64,000 nucleotides of DNA from Citrobacter amalonaticus Y19 (GCF_000981805.1 NZ_CP011132.1:868001-932000); one strand, 5' to 3'. Shown: positions 1-8,839, counted from the first letter of the stretch. Numbers and translations: made by a program. Notes: generated by a model not told the origin, from the sequence alone.

Positions 1-625
1 AGCTGACCGCGATCATGACCGTTTTACGAAACGCCGGACGCTCGCTGAGTTGCTGGTACCAGCGCTCAAGATGCTGACGCGGCGTCCACGTCAGCCCCAC
101 GTTGTACAGGTTGTAGACGAACGGCGCGACGGCGATATCACCGGTGCCAAACTCGTTGCCTGAAAACCAGGGCTGGTTGGCCAGTGCGGCATCAAGGATC
201 GCAAACAGCTCGTCGCAGCGTTTCGCCCCCGCCTCAATGGCGGCGCGATCGCGCTGTTCCGGCGGCGTTCTCACTAAACCAAAAAGCACCACGCGGTGCG
301 CCGGACTTAAGGTTTGATTCGCCCAGTCCATCCATTTTTCGCCTTCCGCCCGACGCGCCGGAGACTCGACCCACAGACGTTTTTGTCCATACTGTGCAGC
401 CAGATAACGTACGATAGCGTTGGATTCCCACAGCAGCAGGTCGGTTTCATCATCACGCAGCAAAGGCACCAGACCGTTCGGGTTCATCGCCAGATAGTCG
501 GCGTCGTGGTTCAGGCCAAACTGACCGCCCGCCAGGATATGGTTAAACGGCAATTCCAGTTCTTCGAGCGTCCACAACACTTTCTTGACGTTGGTTGAGT
601 TATTCCTGCCCCACAGCGTAATCAT
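1..625 (-). CDS. gstB: Glutathione S-transferase GstB (YliJ)
   Basis: Reading the minus strand from the ATG at 625 gives 208 codons beginning MITLWGRNNSTNVKK and ending in VMIAVS, the length and ends of E. coli GstB. Only the first base of the stop codon is inside the window, so the coding part is complete but the stop is cut. The N-terminal half has the thioredoxin-like GST fold (NPNGLVPLL and the ESNAI glutathione-binding stretch); the C-terminal half is the helical domain. Family members conjugate glutathione to electrophiles; E. coli GstB dehalogenates bromoacetate. It is divergent from dacC across about 250 bases. Confidence 0.93.
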   Translation of the reverse strand, partial: MITLWGRNNSTNVKKVLWTLEELELPFNHILAGGQFGLNHDADYLAMNPNGLVPLLRDDETDLLLWESNAIVRYLAAQYGQKRLWVESPARRAEGEKWMDWANQTLSPAHRVVLFGLVRTPPEQRDRAAIEAGAKRCDELFAILDAALANQPWFSGNEFGTGDIAVAPFVYNLYNVGLTWTPRQHLERWYQQLSERPAFRKTVMIAVS

Positions 626-872
626 AATTACCCCTCAAAAAATGGACAGCCTCAGGGCTGCGTTCACTCCACATGGTGAGATAAACCCAACATTTACGCA
701 ACAGCCAACAAAAAATTCCTCTCCGTTGCGGCATCGCGGGAGGTTATTGCATAAACTTTAAAAACTTTACCAACTTACGGTTCCCTTACGCTTCTTAGTG
801 CGTTATTACTCACCGCACTTATCATACGGTGGTATGACGTATATTTTTTGAATGGATACTCGGGTGGCATTT

Positions 873-2075
873 ATGACGCAATACGTTTCTTCCCTTCGTA
901 ATTTCGCAGCGGGTTCAGCACTTTTATTTCTCTTCGCGCCAACGGTGATGGCGGCGGAACAGACGATTGACGCGCCGGGCGTCGATGCGCGCGCGTGGAT
1001 TTTAATGGATTACTCCAGCGGTAAAGTGCTGGCAGAAGGCAATGCCGATGAGAAACTGGATCCCGCCAGTCTGACGAAAATCATGACCAGTTATGTGGTG
1101 GGACAGGCGCTAAAAGCGGGGAAAATAAAACTGACCGACATGGTGACGATAGGCAAAGACGCCTGGGCGACGGGGAACCCGGCGCTGCGCGGCTCCTCGG
1201 TTATGTTCCTGAAACCTGGCGATCAGGTGGCGGTTTCCGATCTCAATAAAGGGGTCATTATTCAGTCCGGCAACGACGCCTGTATCGCGCTTGCAGACTT
1301 TGTTGCGGGCAGCCAGGAGTCATTTATCGGTTTGATGAACGGCTATGCGAAAAAGCTCGGGCTGACAAACACCACCTTCCAGACGGTACATGGTCTGGAT
1401 GCGCCGGGTCAGTTCAGCACCGCGCGCGATATGGCGCTGCTGGGTAAAGCGCTGATCCACGATGTGCCGGAAGAGTATGCTATCCATAAAGAGAAAGAGT
1501 TCACCTTCAACAAGATTCGCCAGCCCAACCGTAACCGTCTGCTCTGGAGCTCCAGCCTGAACGTTGATGGCATGAAAACCGGCACCACGGCGGGAGCCGG
1601 ATACAATCTGGTCGCGTCGGCCACCCAGGGCGATATGCGGCTGATTTCGGTGGTGTTAGGCACCAAAACCGACCGTATCCGTTTTAATGAATCAGAAAAG
1701 CTGCTGACCTGGGGCTTCCGCTTCTTTGAGACCGTGACGCCTATCAAACCGGATGCCACCTTTGTGACCCAGCGCGTCTGGTTTGGTGACAAGAGTGAGG
1801 TGAACCTGGGGGCGGGCGAGGCTGGTTCTGTGACCATTCCGCGTGGTCAGTTGAAAAACCTGAAAGCCAGCTTTACGCTGACCGAACCGCAACTCACCGC
1901 GCCGCTGAAAAAAGGCCAGGTGGTTGGGACCATTGACTTCCAGTTGAACGGCAAGTCGATTGAGCAGCGTCCGCTGATCGTGATGGAAGCGGTAGAAGAG
2001 GGCGGATTCTTTGGCCGGATGTGGGATTTCGTGCTGATGAAATTCCATCAGTGGTTCGGTGGCTGGTTCTCTTAA
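873..2075 (+). CDS. dacC: D-alanyl-D-alanine carboxypeptidase DacC (PBP6)
   Basis: A 400-residue penicillin-binding protein that trims the terminal D-Ala from peptidoglycan pentapeptides in the periplasm. The signal peptide runs to about Ala28. The serine motif SLTK has Ser66 as nucleophile; SGN is at 132-134 and KTG at 235-237. A C-terminal PBP5-type beta domain is followed by an amphipathic anchor (FVLMKFHQWFGGWFS). An in-frame ATG lies at 852, but the start at 873 gives exactly the E. coli length and is preceded by a GGGTGG ribosome site. Single gene, ending in a REP-type hairpin shared with convergent deoR. Confidence 0.96.
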   Translation: MTQYVSSLRNFAAGSALLFLFAPTVMAAEQTIDAPGVDARAWILMDYSSGKVLAEGNADEKLDPASLTKIMTSYVVGQALKAGKIKLTDMVTIGKDAWATGNPALRGSSVMFLKPGDQVAVSDLNKGVIIQSGNDACIALADFVAGSQESFIGLMNGYAKKLGLTNTTFQTVHGLDAPGQFSTARDMALLGKALIHDVPEEYAIHKEKEFTFNKIRQPNRNRLLWSSSLNVDGMKTGTTAGAGYNLVASATQGDMRLISVVLGTKTDRIRFNESEKLLTWGFRFFETVTPIKPDATFVTQRVWFGDKSEVNLGAGEAGSVTIPRGQLKNLKASFTLTEPQLTAPLKKGQVVGTIDFQLNGKSIEQRPLIVMEAVEEGGFFGRMWDFVLMKFHQWFGGWFS

Positions 2076-2086
2076 ACGTTTGTAGA

Positions 2087-2117
2087 TTGCCGGATAGCGC
2101 TGACGCCTGTCCGGCAA
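2087..2117. repeat. REP-type palindrome between dacC and deoR
   Basis: Arms TTGCCGGA (2087-2094) and TCCGGCAA (2110-2117) enclose a variable loop, the usual enterobacterial REP pattern. It sits between convergent dacC and deoR and probably stabilises or ends both mRNAs. Confidence 0.75.
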
Positions 2118-2124
2118 GCGACAA

Positions 2125-2883
2125 TTAGTACATCAGCGTGATCCGCTGTGCTTTGGCAAAGCTGACAAATTCATCGTCAGGACAACAGTCGCTGATCACC
2201 GCGTCAAAGTGCTTTAAATCTCCCATCCGCGCCGGACGGACCTTACCGAATTTGCTGTGATCGACCACCAGCACATGGTACTGGGCCATCGACATCGCCC
2301 AGTGTTTCACCGGCAACTCTTCCAGATTAAAGCAGGTCGCCCCTTTACTGACGTGGATGCCCGCCGCCGAGTAGAAGGCGATATCCGGACAGATCGTGTT
2401 TAACGTTTCCCGGGCATCCAGCGGTTTGAAAATCGCATTACTGGCGTGGAATTCGCCGCCCGAGAGGATCGCCCGGCACAGCGGTTTTTCCTGCAACGCC
2501 AGAAACGTATTCAGGGAATAGCAGACGGCGGTAAACGGGATGTCATTGTCAATCGCTTCGATTATCCACGGCGTGGTGGTGCCGCAGTCAAAAAACAGCG
2601 TCTGATGCGGCTGCACCAGGCTTGCCGCCAGTTGCGCCGCGAGACGCTTTTCTTCCACCAGACGAGACTTTTGATCGCTGAGCAGATAGTGGCTGGCGCT
2701 GCGGGGTTCCAGCACAATATAGCCACCTAACAGCACCACCGGCGCGCTGTTGTTATTCAGGTCGCGACGAATGGTCATTTCAGAGACGCCCAGCAGGGTC
2801 GCGGCTTCCTTAAGATGGAGCTTATCGCTGCGTTTCAGCGCCTGCAGCAATTGACCAATACGCTCTTCGCGACGTGTTTCCAT
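2125..2883 (-). CDS. deoR: Deoxyribose operon repressor DeoR
   Basis: 252 residues, the same length as E. coli DeoR. The N-terminal DeoR-family helix-turn-helix (about residues 5-55, with HLKEAATLLGVSEMTIRRDL) is followed by a sugar-phosphate-binding domain with the DCGTTT phosphate loop near residue 100. The family member represses nucleoside catabolism (deoCABD, nupG, tsx) and is released by deoxyribose-5-phosphate. Monocistronic, convergent with dacC. Confidence 0.95.
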   Translation of the reverse strand: METRREERIGQLLQALKRSDKLHLKEAATLLGVSEMTIRRDLNNNSAPVVLLGGYIVLEPRSASHYLLSDQKSRLVEEKRLAAQLAASLVQPHQTLFFDCGTTTPWIIEAIDNDIPFTAVCYSLNTFLALQEKPLCRAILSGGEFHASNAIFKPLDARETLNTICPDIAFYSAAGIHVSKGATCFNLEELPVKHWAMSMAQYHVLVVDHSKFGKVRPARMGDLKHFDAVISDCCPDDEFVSFAKAQRITLMY

Positions 2884-2954
2884 AATTCCCCTGGATGAAT
2901 AAATAGGCGCTCTGTCCGCTACAGAGTGCCTAATATTACTCTTTTTTCCTTCGT

Positions 2955-3563
2955 TTAGTCACGCACCCAGCCTTTACGAATCGGCAGGGCGAAGCAGATG
3001 CGGTAACCATGTTGCAGGCCACGGTAGAGGGCCGGGCCGAATGTTTGCCAGAAAATCTGCGCGCTCAGGCAGCCAATCATCCCGGCCAGCAGTCCGCCGA
3101 GCATGTCGAGCGGCCAGTGCACGCCGAGATAGACCCGGGACCAGGCGATAGTGACGGCCAGCGCCATCAGCAAGACGCCGGACCAGAGACGATGCCAGAA
3201 CAAAAACGCCAGCGCGAAGGTGAATATCACCGTGCCGTGATCGCTGGGGAACGAGTCATCCGCCGCATGCTGGAGATAATTGTAGCCAATGTGATCGGCA
3301 AACGGGCGATCGTGCGGGAACAGGTGTCCCATTACCCAGGACACCAGCAGGCTGACCGCCAGCGCCATCGCCATTTTGACGATCAGCTGCCGCTGTGCGC
3401 CAACCTGTTCGCGCGGGCCCCACAGCCAGAGGACAATGGCTAACAGCGGGACGATGTTGATCAGATCTTTGGCGATAAAAATGGCGAGAGAAATCATCCA
3501 CGATGCCGAGTCCGGCGTGGCATTGATCAAGTAGAACAGTGAATAGTTAATATTTTCCAGCAT
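2955..3563 (-). CDS. ybjG: Undecaprenyl-diphosphate phosphatase YbjG (PAP2 family)
   Basis: A 202-residue integral membrane protein with about five hydrophobic segments. The PAP2 signature is present: the HDRP stretch near residue 85, PSDHG near 105 and SRVYLGVHWPLD near 145, which supply the catalytic His/Arg/Asp. In E. coli YbjG recycles undecaprenyl pyrophosphate to the monophosphate carrier for cell-wall synthesis, with BacA and PgpB. It starts at the ATG at 3563 and is divergent from mdfA. Confidence 0.93.
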   Translation of the reverse strand: MLENINYSLFYLINATPDSASWMISLAIFIAKDLINIVPLLAIVLWLWGPREQVGAQRQLIVKMAMALAVSLLVSWVMGHLFPHDRPFADHIGYNYLQHAADDSFPSDHGTVIFTFALAFLFWHRLWSGVLLMALAVTIAWSRVYLGVHWPLDMLGGLLAGMIGCLSAQIFWQTFGPALYRGLQHGYRICFALPIRKGWVRD

Positions 3564-3857
3564 AGGATCCAGACTCAGTACGTTTAATGAATATCCAGGC
3601 AGGCCGAGAATAAAAGTGTCTGTCCACGGGGTAAAGAGGGATTGTCTTATTTACCTGTAAAGTAAAGGTGTTTCAGACACCGCTTGCGATTTACCCCAGA
3701 GTAACCGCATTAACTTAGATTAACCTTAAACAAAGGGCGCGGGTTTTCATGAACAGGTAAAAATGTGCGCATTTTTCCTTTACCACGCATAATTCACTAT
3801 CTCAGATGAGGCGCTTTCATTACACTTTGCGCGATTTTTTATTGTCGAAGAGATTGC
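3564..3857. promoter_or_regulatory. ybjG-mdfA divergent intergenic region
   Basis: About 290 bases hold the promoters of ybjG (left) and mdfA (right). A short hairpin with AAAAATG and CATTTTT arms around a four-base loop (3759-3776) lies about 80 bases before the mdfA start and could be a leader structure. No operator is recognised and no small gene is convincing. Confidence 0.4.
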
Positions 3858-5090
3858 ATGCAAAACCGTTTACAACAAGGTGCCCGTCTTGGACGTCAGG
3901 CGCTGCTTTTCCCTCTCTGTCTGGTGCTCTACGAATTTTCCACCTACATTGGCAACGATATGATCCAACCCGGCATGCTGGCGGTGGTGGAACAATATCA
4001 GGCAGGGATCGACTGGGTACCCACCTCCATGACCGCCTATCTGGCCGGGGGCATGTTTCTGCAATGGTTGCTAGGGCCGTTGTCGGATCGCATTGGCCGC
4101 CGTCCGGTGATGTTAGCGGGCGTGGTGTGGTTTATTGTGACCTGCCTGGCGACGCTGTTGGCGCAGAGCATTGAACAATTTACGCTGCTGCGTTTTTTGC
4201 AGGGGATCAGCTTGTGCTTTATTGGCGCGGTAGGTTATGCGGCGATCCAGGAGTCCTTTGAAGAGGCGGTGTGTATCAAAATCACGGCGCTGATGGCGAA
4301 CGTCGCGTTGATAGCGCCACTGCTGGGCCCCCTGGTGGGGGCAGCCTGGGTGCATGTCCTGCCGTGGGAGGGCATGTTTGTGCTGTTCGCCGCACTGGCG
4401 GCGATCGCCTTCTTTGGCCTGCAGCGTGCGATGCCAGAGACCGCCACGCGGATCGGCGAACCGCTGTCCCTGAAGGCGCTGGGCAGCGATTACAAGCTGG
4501 TGCTGAAAAATGGTCGTTTTGTCGCTGGCGCACTGGCGCTGGGATTTGTCAGCCTGCCGCTGCTGGCCTGGATTGCCCAGTCGCCGATTATTATCATCAG
4601 CGGCGAGCAACTCAGTAGCTACGAGTATGGGCTGCTACAGGTACCGATTTTTGGTGCGCTGATCGCCGGGAACCTGGTGCTGGCGCGCCTGACCGCGCGA
4701 CGTACGGTGCGTTCGCTCATCATCATGGGCGGCTGGCCGATTGTGCTTGGGCTGATAGTTGCCGCTGCGGCAACGGTGGTCGCGTCTCACGCCTATCTGT
4801 GGATGACGGCAGGATTGAGCGTTTACGCCTTCGGCATTGGCGTGGCAAACGCCGGACTGGTGCGCCTCACGCTGTTCGCCAGCGACATGAGTAAAGGCAC
4901 GGTTTCTGCGGCGATGGGGATGCTGCAAATGCTGATCTTTACCGTCGGGATTGAGCTGAGCAAATATGCTTATCTGGGCGGAGGGAACGGCCTGTTCAGC
5001 CTGTTTAATCTGGCAAACGGTATTCTGTGGCTGCTGCTGATGTTTATCTTCCTGAAAGATAAACAGGTCGGAAATACGCGGGAAGGGTAA
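3858..5090 (+). CDS. mdfA: Multidrug efflux transporter MdfA (Cmr)
   Basis: 410 residues, a 12-helix major facilitator proton antiporter exporting chloramphenicol, fluoroquinolones and cationic drugs in E. coli. The two acidic residues of helix 1 that define MdfA are present: Glu26 (YEFSTY) and Asp34 (GNDM). The MFS motif A (LSDRIGRRPVM) follows helix 2 and motif C-like glycines sit in helix 5 (APLLGPLVGA). Start at the ATG at 3858. Single gene, followed by a REP element. Confidence 0.96.
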   Translation: MQNRLQQGARLGRQALLFPLCLVLYEFSTYIGNDMIQPGMLAVVEQYQAGIDWVPTSMTAYLAGGMFLQWLLGPLSDRIGRRPVMLAGVVWFIVTCLATLLAQSIEQFTLLRFLQGISLCFIGAVGYAAIQESFEEAVCIKITALMANVALIAPLLGPLVGAAWVHVLPWEGMFVLFAALAAIAFFGLQRAMPETATRIGEPLSLKALGSDYKLVLKNGRFVAGALALGFVSLPLLAWIAQSPIIIISGEQLSSYEYGLLQVPIFGALIAGNLVLARLTARRTVRSLIIMGGWPIVLGLIVAAAATVVASHAYLWMTAGLSVYAFGIGVANAGLVRLTLFASDMSKGTVSAAMGMLQMLIFTVGIELSKYAYLGGGNGLFSLFNLANGILWLLLMFIFLKDKQVGNTREG

Positions 5091-5125
5091 TAGCGCCCGC
5101 ATTGCGCACCGCTGTCAGGCAATAA

Positions 5126-5159
5126 AGCCGGATGGCGGTGTAAACACCTTATCCGGCCT
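5126..5159. repeat. REP element downstream of mdfA
   Basis: AGCCGGAT ... ATCCGGCCT arms around GGCGGTGTAAACACCTT, the usual REP form in this genus, lying between convergent mdfA and ybjI. Confidence 0.75.
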
Positions 5160-5191
5160 GGTGAATGACGCTATTTTAGACTTAGCAGGCG

Positions 5192-6004
5192 TTAATTAAA
5201 CGGCGCTTCGTTGTTCAGGACACAATCAATGATGTCCAGGACACCTTCTTTGTTGTTCGAGCCTGCGCGGTATTTCGCCGCTTTCGCCACCACATCCGCC
5301 GCATTTTCCATTGCAAAACTAAATCCTGCCTGACGCAGCATTTCAAGATCGTTGCCGCCGTCACCAAACACCACTACGTCGTTATCATCAATCCCCCAAC
5401 GCTGCTGGAGCAGGCGCAGACCGTTTGCTTTGTGTACGCCGGGAATAATGAGATCGATACTGCCATAGCCGGTATGTACGGGCACCATGATATCGCCAAT
5501 GGCCTCATGTAGCGCTTGCTGAACTTCCGGGATCCGGTCGTCAGAGATGTTGAGGCCAAATTTGAAAAACACATCATTGATATTGTCGAAGTCATCCACG
5601 AACTCGAGGCGGTGATAGTACATACCCGCGGTGGCTTTCATCTCGTCGTTGTACGTTTTCAGGGTATACGCACTGTTCTTACCGCAGGCGATGATTTCAA
5701 CATCGGCGCGGGTCAACAGATGATCGACAATGGCGGTAAAATCGGACTTCGCCAGATCGCCATTGAAGATATCCTGACCTTCGCTCACCACCCAACCGCC
5801 GTTTTCGGCGACAAAGGCGATCTCATGGGCTATCTCGGGAAAGAAAGAGATGAGCTGGTAATACTGGTTGCCGCTGGCGACCGCAAAGCGAATACCCTGC
5901 GTTTTCATCTGCTGATACTGCGCCAGAAAACGTTCGCGATTATAGGTCTTTTGATCGCTCAGAAAGGTGCCATCCATATCGACTGCAATTAACTTAATAC
6001 CCAT
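5192..6004 (-). CDS. ybjI: HAD-superfamily (Cof-type) phosphatase YbjI
   Basis: 270 residues. The Cof-like HAD hydrolase motifs are visible: motif I DMDGTF at residues 9-14 with the nucleophile Asp, motif II around AVASGNQ near residue 43, and motif III/IV GDGGNDLEML near residue 215. The E. coli homologue dephosphorylates FMN and sugar phosphates in vitro. Its start at 6004 directly follows the ybjJ stop, so the pair is probably transcribed and translated together. Confidence 0.92.
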   Translation of the reverse strand: MGIKLIAVDMDGTFLSDQKTYNRERFLAQYQQMKTQGIRFAVASGNQYYQLISFFPEIAHEIAFVAENGGWVVSEGQDIFNGDLAKSDFTAIVDHLLTRADVEIIACGKNSAYTLKTYNDEMKATAGMYYHRLEFVDDFDNINDVFFKFGLNISDDRIPEVQQALHEAIGDIMVPVHTGYGSIDLIIPGVHKANGLRLLQQRWGIDDNDVVVFGDGGNDLEMLRQAGFSFAMENAADVVAKAAKYRAGSNNKEGVLDIIDCVLNNEAPFN

Positions 6005-7213
6005 TTATCCCTTCTCCATCGCAGTTTGCGTAGTTGAATTTGGTTTGGCGACGGCTCTGGCGACAACGGCAGCCAGCAGCACCAGCGCCAGCACCACCAG
6101 CATGGCGCTACGTAAACCGTAGTGCTCGCCGAGGTAGCCCAGCAGCGGAGGGCCAACGAGAAATGCCAGATAGCCGGTGGTTGCCACAACGCTGACGCGC
6201 GTCGGCGCATCCGGCCCCGTGTCGCTGGCCGCTGAAATCGTTAACGGGAAGCCGAGCGATGCCCCCAGGCCCCACAGTACTACGGAAACGCCCGCCACCC
6301 AGGCGCTGTCGACGAAAATAATCAGACCGATGCCAAGCGCACCCATCAGGGCGCTGGCGCGCACCACCGCCACGCGACTGTAGCGGTCAATAAACCAGCC
6401 GCCGGTAAAGCGCCCGACGGTCATCCCGAGCGTGAAGCCCGCGTAAATCAGTGAACCTGAGGTGGGGCTGAACCCGTGACCGTCCACCATCAACAGCGGT
6501 AACCAGTCGTTGGCGGAGCCTTCAGCAAACGCCATCGCCAGCACCACAACGCCAATCAGCAGCAACTGAATATCGCGCCAGAAGGGAACGCCTTTTTCCT
6601 GGTGATGAGAACCGTCGCTGGCGTTTTTGCCTGTCCCGTCGGGAATGGCTTTGATCGCAATAAAAACCGGCGCAATCGCCACCAGAGAGGCCAGCACAAT
6701 ATGAGTGGTTGCCGCGACGCCAAATGCCGTCAGCGCCATTCCGACGCCCGCGCCCGCCAGCGTGCCGAAGCTGTAAAATCCATGCATCATCGGCAGCACG
6801 GTTTTGTTCATCTCACATTCGACGGCCGCCCCTTCAATATTAATCGCCACTTCCGCAGAGCCAAAACTGGCGCCGAACACGCCTAAACCCAGCGCAAACA
6901 ACAGCGGTGAGGTCAACCATAGCGCCAGACTCAACACCAGCATCCCCACAATCGCGCAGGACATGGTGGTGCGAATCACTTTTCGCGTGCCAAATCGTTT
7001 CACCAGCCAGGCCGAACAAAGGATGCCGCTCATCGAACCAATCGAGAGGCCAAACAGCACTGCCCCCATTTCCGCCGTCGAAACCGAGAGCGTGTCGCGA
7101 ATGGCAGGCGTACGCGTGGCCCAGGAGGCCATAAGCAGACCGGGTAAAAAGAAGAACATAAAAAGCGCCCAGGTTCGGCGTTGCAGGGCTTTGCGTGAAG
7201 CGATGACAGTCAT
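6005..7213 (-). CDS. ybjJ: MFS transporter YbjJ
   Basis: 402 residues, predicted twelve-helix major facilitator protein, same length as E. coli YbjJ. The loop between helices 2 and 3 (WLVKRFGTRKVI) has the MFS motif A form. The substrate is not known; sequence and operon pairing with a HAD phosphatase suggest uptake or efflux of a small metabolite, but this is inference. It is divergent from rcdA, whose palindromic operator lies about 50 bases upstream of this start. Confidence 0.9.
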   Translation of the reverse strand: MTVIASRKALQRRTWALFMFFFLPGLLMASWATRTPAIRDTLSVSTAEMGAVLFGLSIGSMSGILCSAWLVKRFGTRKVIRTTMSCAIVGMLVLSLALWLTSPLLFALGLGVFGASFGSAEVAINIEGAAVECEMNKTVLPMMHGFYSFGTLAGAGVGMALTAFGVAATTHIVLASLVAIAPVFIAIKAIPDGTGKNASDGSHHQEKGVPFWRDIQLLLIGVVVLAMAFAEGSANDWLPLLMVDGHGFSPTSGSLIYAGFTLGMTVGRFTGGWFIDRYSRVAVVRASALMGALGIGLIIFVDSAWVAGVSVVLWGLGASLGFPLTISAASDTGPDAPTRVSVVATTGYLAFLVGPPLLGYLGEHYGLRSAMLVVLALVLLAAVVARAVAKPNSTTQTAMEKG

Positions 7214-7258
7214 AATTCCAGATCGGCAGATAAAGAGAAGAAGACAACATTAGCAAGC

Positions 7259-7278
7259 TTGTGTACATTTGTACACAA
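7259..7278. promoter_or_regulatory. Palindromic operator in the ybjJ-rcdA intergenic region
   Basis: Perfect inverted repeat with arms TTGTGTAC (7259-7266) and GTACACAA (7271-7278) around ATTT. It lies 20 bases before the rcdA start and about 45 bases before the ybjJ start. TetR-family proteins typically bind such repeats and repress their own divergent region, so RcdA is the natural candidate. The palindrome is seen; its binding protein is inferred. Confidence 0.6.
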
Positions 7279-7298
7279 ACCCGTTGAGAGGAGTAAAT

Positions 7299-7835
7299 GT
7301 GCGACGTGCTAACGATCCGCAGCGGCGAGAAAAAATCGTTGCCGCGACGCTGGAAGCAGTGAAAGTGCATGGCATTCATGCTGTGACGCACCGAAAAATC
7401 GCTGCGCTGGCCGGCGTGCCACTGGGATCGCTGACCTACTATTTTTCCGGCATCGAAGAGTTGCTGACCGAGGCGTTCACGCAGTTTACGCAGACGATGT
7501 CCGTGCAGTATCAGGACTTTTTTACGCAGGTTCCGGACGAAGAGGGGGCGTGCCACGCGATCGCCGACATGATCTACAGCTCTCAGGTTACCACGCCGGA
7601 TAATATGGAACTGATGTATCAACTGTACGCCTTTGCCAATCGCAAACCCGCGTTAAAAACGGTGATGCAAAACTGGATGCAGCGCAGCCAGCAAACGCTC
7701 TCCCGGTGGTTCGAACCCAGCACCGCGCGTGCGCTGGACGCCTTTATTGAAGGGATGACGCTGCATTTTGTGACCGACCCGACGCCAATGACGCGTGAAG
7801 AGATCTTACTGATGGTTAAACGCATCGCCGGGTGA
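7299..7835 (+). CDS. rcdA: TetR-family regulator RcdA (YbjK)
   Basis: 178 residues from the GTG at 7299, exactly the E. coli length and N-terminus (RRANDPQRREKIV). A GAGAGGAG ribosome site six bases upstream supports this GTG over the ATG at 7269, which falls inside the operator palindrome. The N-terminal TetR helix-turn-helix is residues 10-55 (HRKIAALAGVPLGSLTYYF); the rest is a ligand/dimer domain. E. coli RcdA activates csgD and other stress and biofilm genes. It converges with the SDR gene, seven bases apart. Confidence 0.93.
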   Translation: MRRANDPQRREKIVAATLEAVKVHGIHAVTHRKIAALAGVPLGSLTYYFSGIEELLTEAFTQFTQTMSVQYQDFFTQVPDEEGACHAIADMIYSSQVTTPDNMELMYQLYAFANRKPALKTVMQNWMQRSQQTLSRWFEPSTARALDAFIEGMTLHFVTDPTPMTREEILLMVKRIAG

Positions 7836-7842
7836 GGCGCCG

Positions 7843-8640
7843 TTATCCTGTCGTGGCGCCAGCGGTGATATTCACGATGGTTGCCGTCATGACGCTGGCG
7901 CTATCCGAGGCCAGAAAGGTCATGAGCGCGGCGATGTCCGCAAGCGTGGGCAGGCGTTTGAGCATTGTGCTTTGCGCTGCCCCTCCCAGCCATTCTTCTG
8001 TTGTTAATCCCATTTCCTGCGCCTTTGCGGCAAAAATTTCCCCGGTATAAGACCCAGCCTTAACGGCATCGACGATCGCGTGGGAACGAATACCGATGAC
8101 GCGGATATTTCTGGGGGCGAGTTCAGCCGCCAGGGCTTTAACAAACGCTTCTGTCCCTGCACAGCCCACCACGTGTCCTGAATGACCCGCGATCGCCATC
8201 GCACCTGCAGGCGCGACGACGCTGAGAATCACACCTGTGCGTTCTTCCCCCATATGGGGCGCTACGGCTTTTGCGATAGTGAACTGAGCGGTGAGGAAGG
8301 GGCGGATCCCTTGCATAAATTCGTCCAGGGTTAATTCCGCGACCTCCTTACCCTGGTCGTGCATAAAACCGGTGGCATTGACGACAATATCGAAACCTCC
8401 GCTCCTGCTTGCCAGTTCCGCTACCTGCGTCATCATCGATTGCTCGTCGAGAACATCAATGAGGACAGTATCGACCGTTCCTGCTGCGGCACGAATCTCG
8501 TGCGCCACGCGATCCAGTTTTTCCTGACGGCGAGCGACCAGACAGACCCTCGCCCCTTCACGCGCCATATTCCGCGCCACGGCGCTACCGATAGCGCCGC
8601 TACCGCCAAAAATCACCGCGACTTTGTTTTTAAGCAACAT
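7843..8640 (-). CDS. Short-chain dehydrogenase/reductase-like protein with altered active site
   Basis: 265 residues of classical SDR size. The dinucleotide-binding motif GGSGAIG (residues 12-18) and an NATG in place of NNAG are present. Aligned by eye to FabG-type enzymes, the catalytic Ser falls on Ala, the Tyr of YxxxK on His and the Lys on Cys (HVVGC), and the later PG motif is RSH. It may bind NAD(P) without normal SDR catalysis, or use different chemistry. E. coli K-12 has no gene here between rcdA and rybB, so this is an addition in this lineage. Function unknown. Confidence 0.85.
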   Translation of the reverse strand: MLLKNKVAVIFGGSGAIGSAVARNMAREGARVCLVARRQEKLDRVAHEIRAAAGTVDTVLIDVLDEQSMMTQVAELASRSGGFDIVVNATGFMHDQGKEVAELTLDEFMQGIRPFLTAQFTIAKAVAPHMGEERTGVILSVVAPAGAMAIAGHSGHVVGCAGTEAFVKALAAELAPRNIRVIGIRSHAIVDAVKAGSYTGEIFAAKAQEMGLTTEEWLGGAAQSTMLKRLPTLADIAALMTFLASDSASVMTATIVNITAGATTG

Positions 8641-8727
8641 AAGGCATTCACCTTCACAGGCCGATAATAGAGGAAGTATGGGTGATGAATGACAGGGCGC
8701 AAGGACGGTGGGGGAACTTCAGGCAAC

Positions 8728-8806
8728 AAAAAACCCATCAACCTTGAACCAAAACGGCGGGGTTGATGGGCTCCACAAATTGGGGACATCAAAGAAAAGC
8801 AGTGGC
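8728..8806 (-). ncRNA. rybB: Small regulatory RNA RybB
   Basis: The minus strand from 8806 begins GCCACTGCTTTTCTTTGATG and ends in a strong hairpin (CCCATCAACC / GGTTGATGGG) followed by TTTTTT, the known sequence and 79-base length of RybB. The 5' GCCACUGC seed is intact. RybB is the Hfq-dependent, sigma-E-induced repressor of outer-membrane protein mRNAs (ompC, ompW and others). Its position between rcdA and ybjL matches E. coli. Confidence 0.95.
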
Positions 8807-8811
8807 AATAG

Positions 8812-8839
8812 TTATGACTGACGCCTTGAAGAAAAGTTC
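8812..8839 (-). promoter_or_regulatory. Sigma-E promoter of rybB
   Basis: On the minus strand a GAACTT -35 element (8834-8839) precedes a GTCAT-like -10 region and then the RybB 5' end at 8806, matching the known envelope-stress promoter of rybB. Confidence 0.7.

Noticed and set aside
8728..8771. Hairpin taken at first for the ybjL terminator
   Set aside because: The whole 79-base sequence is RybB; the hairpin is the RybB terminator, though it may also catch ybjL read-through.
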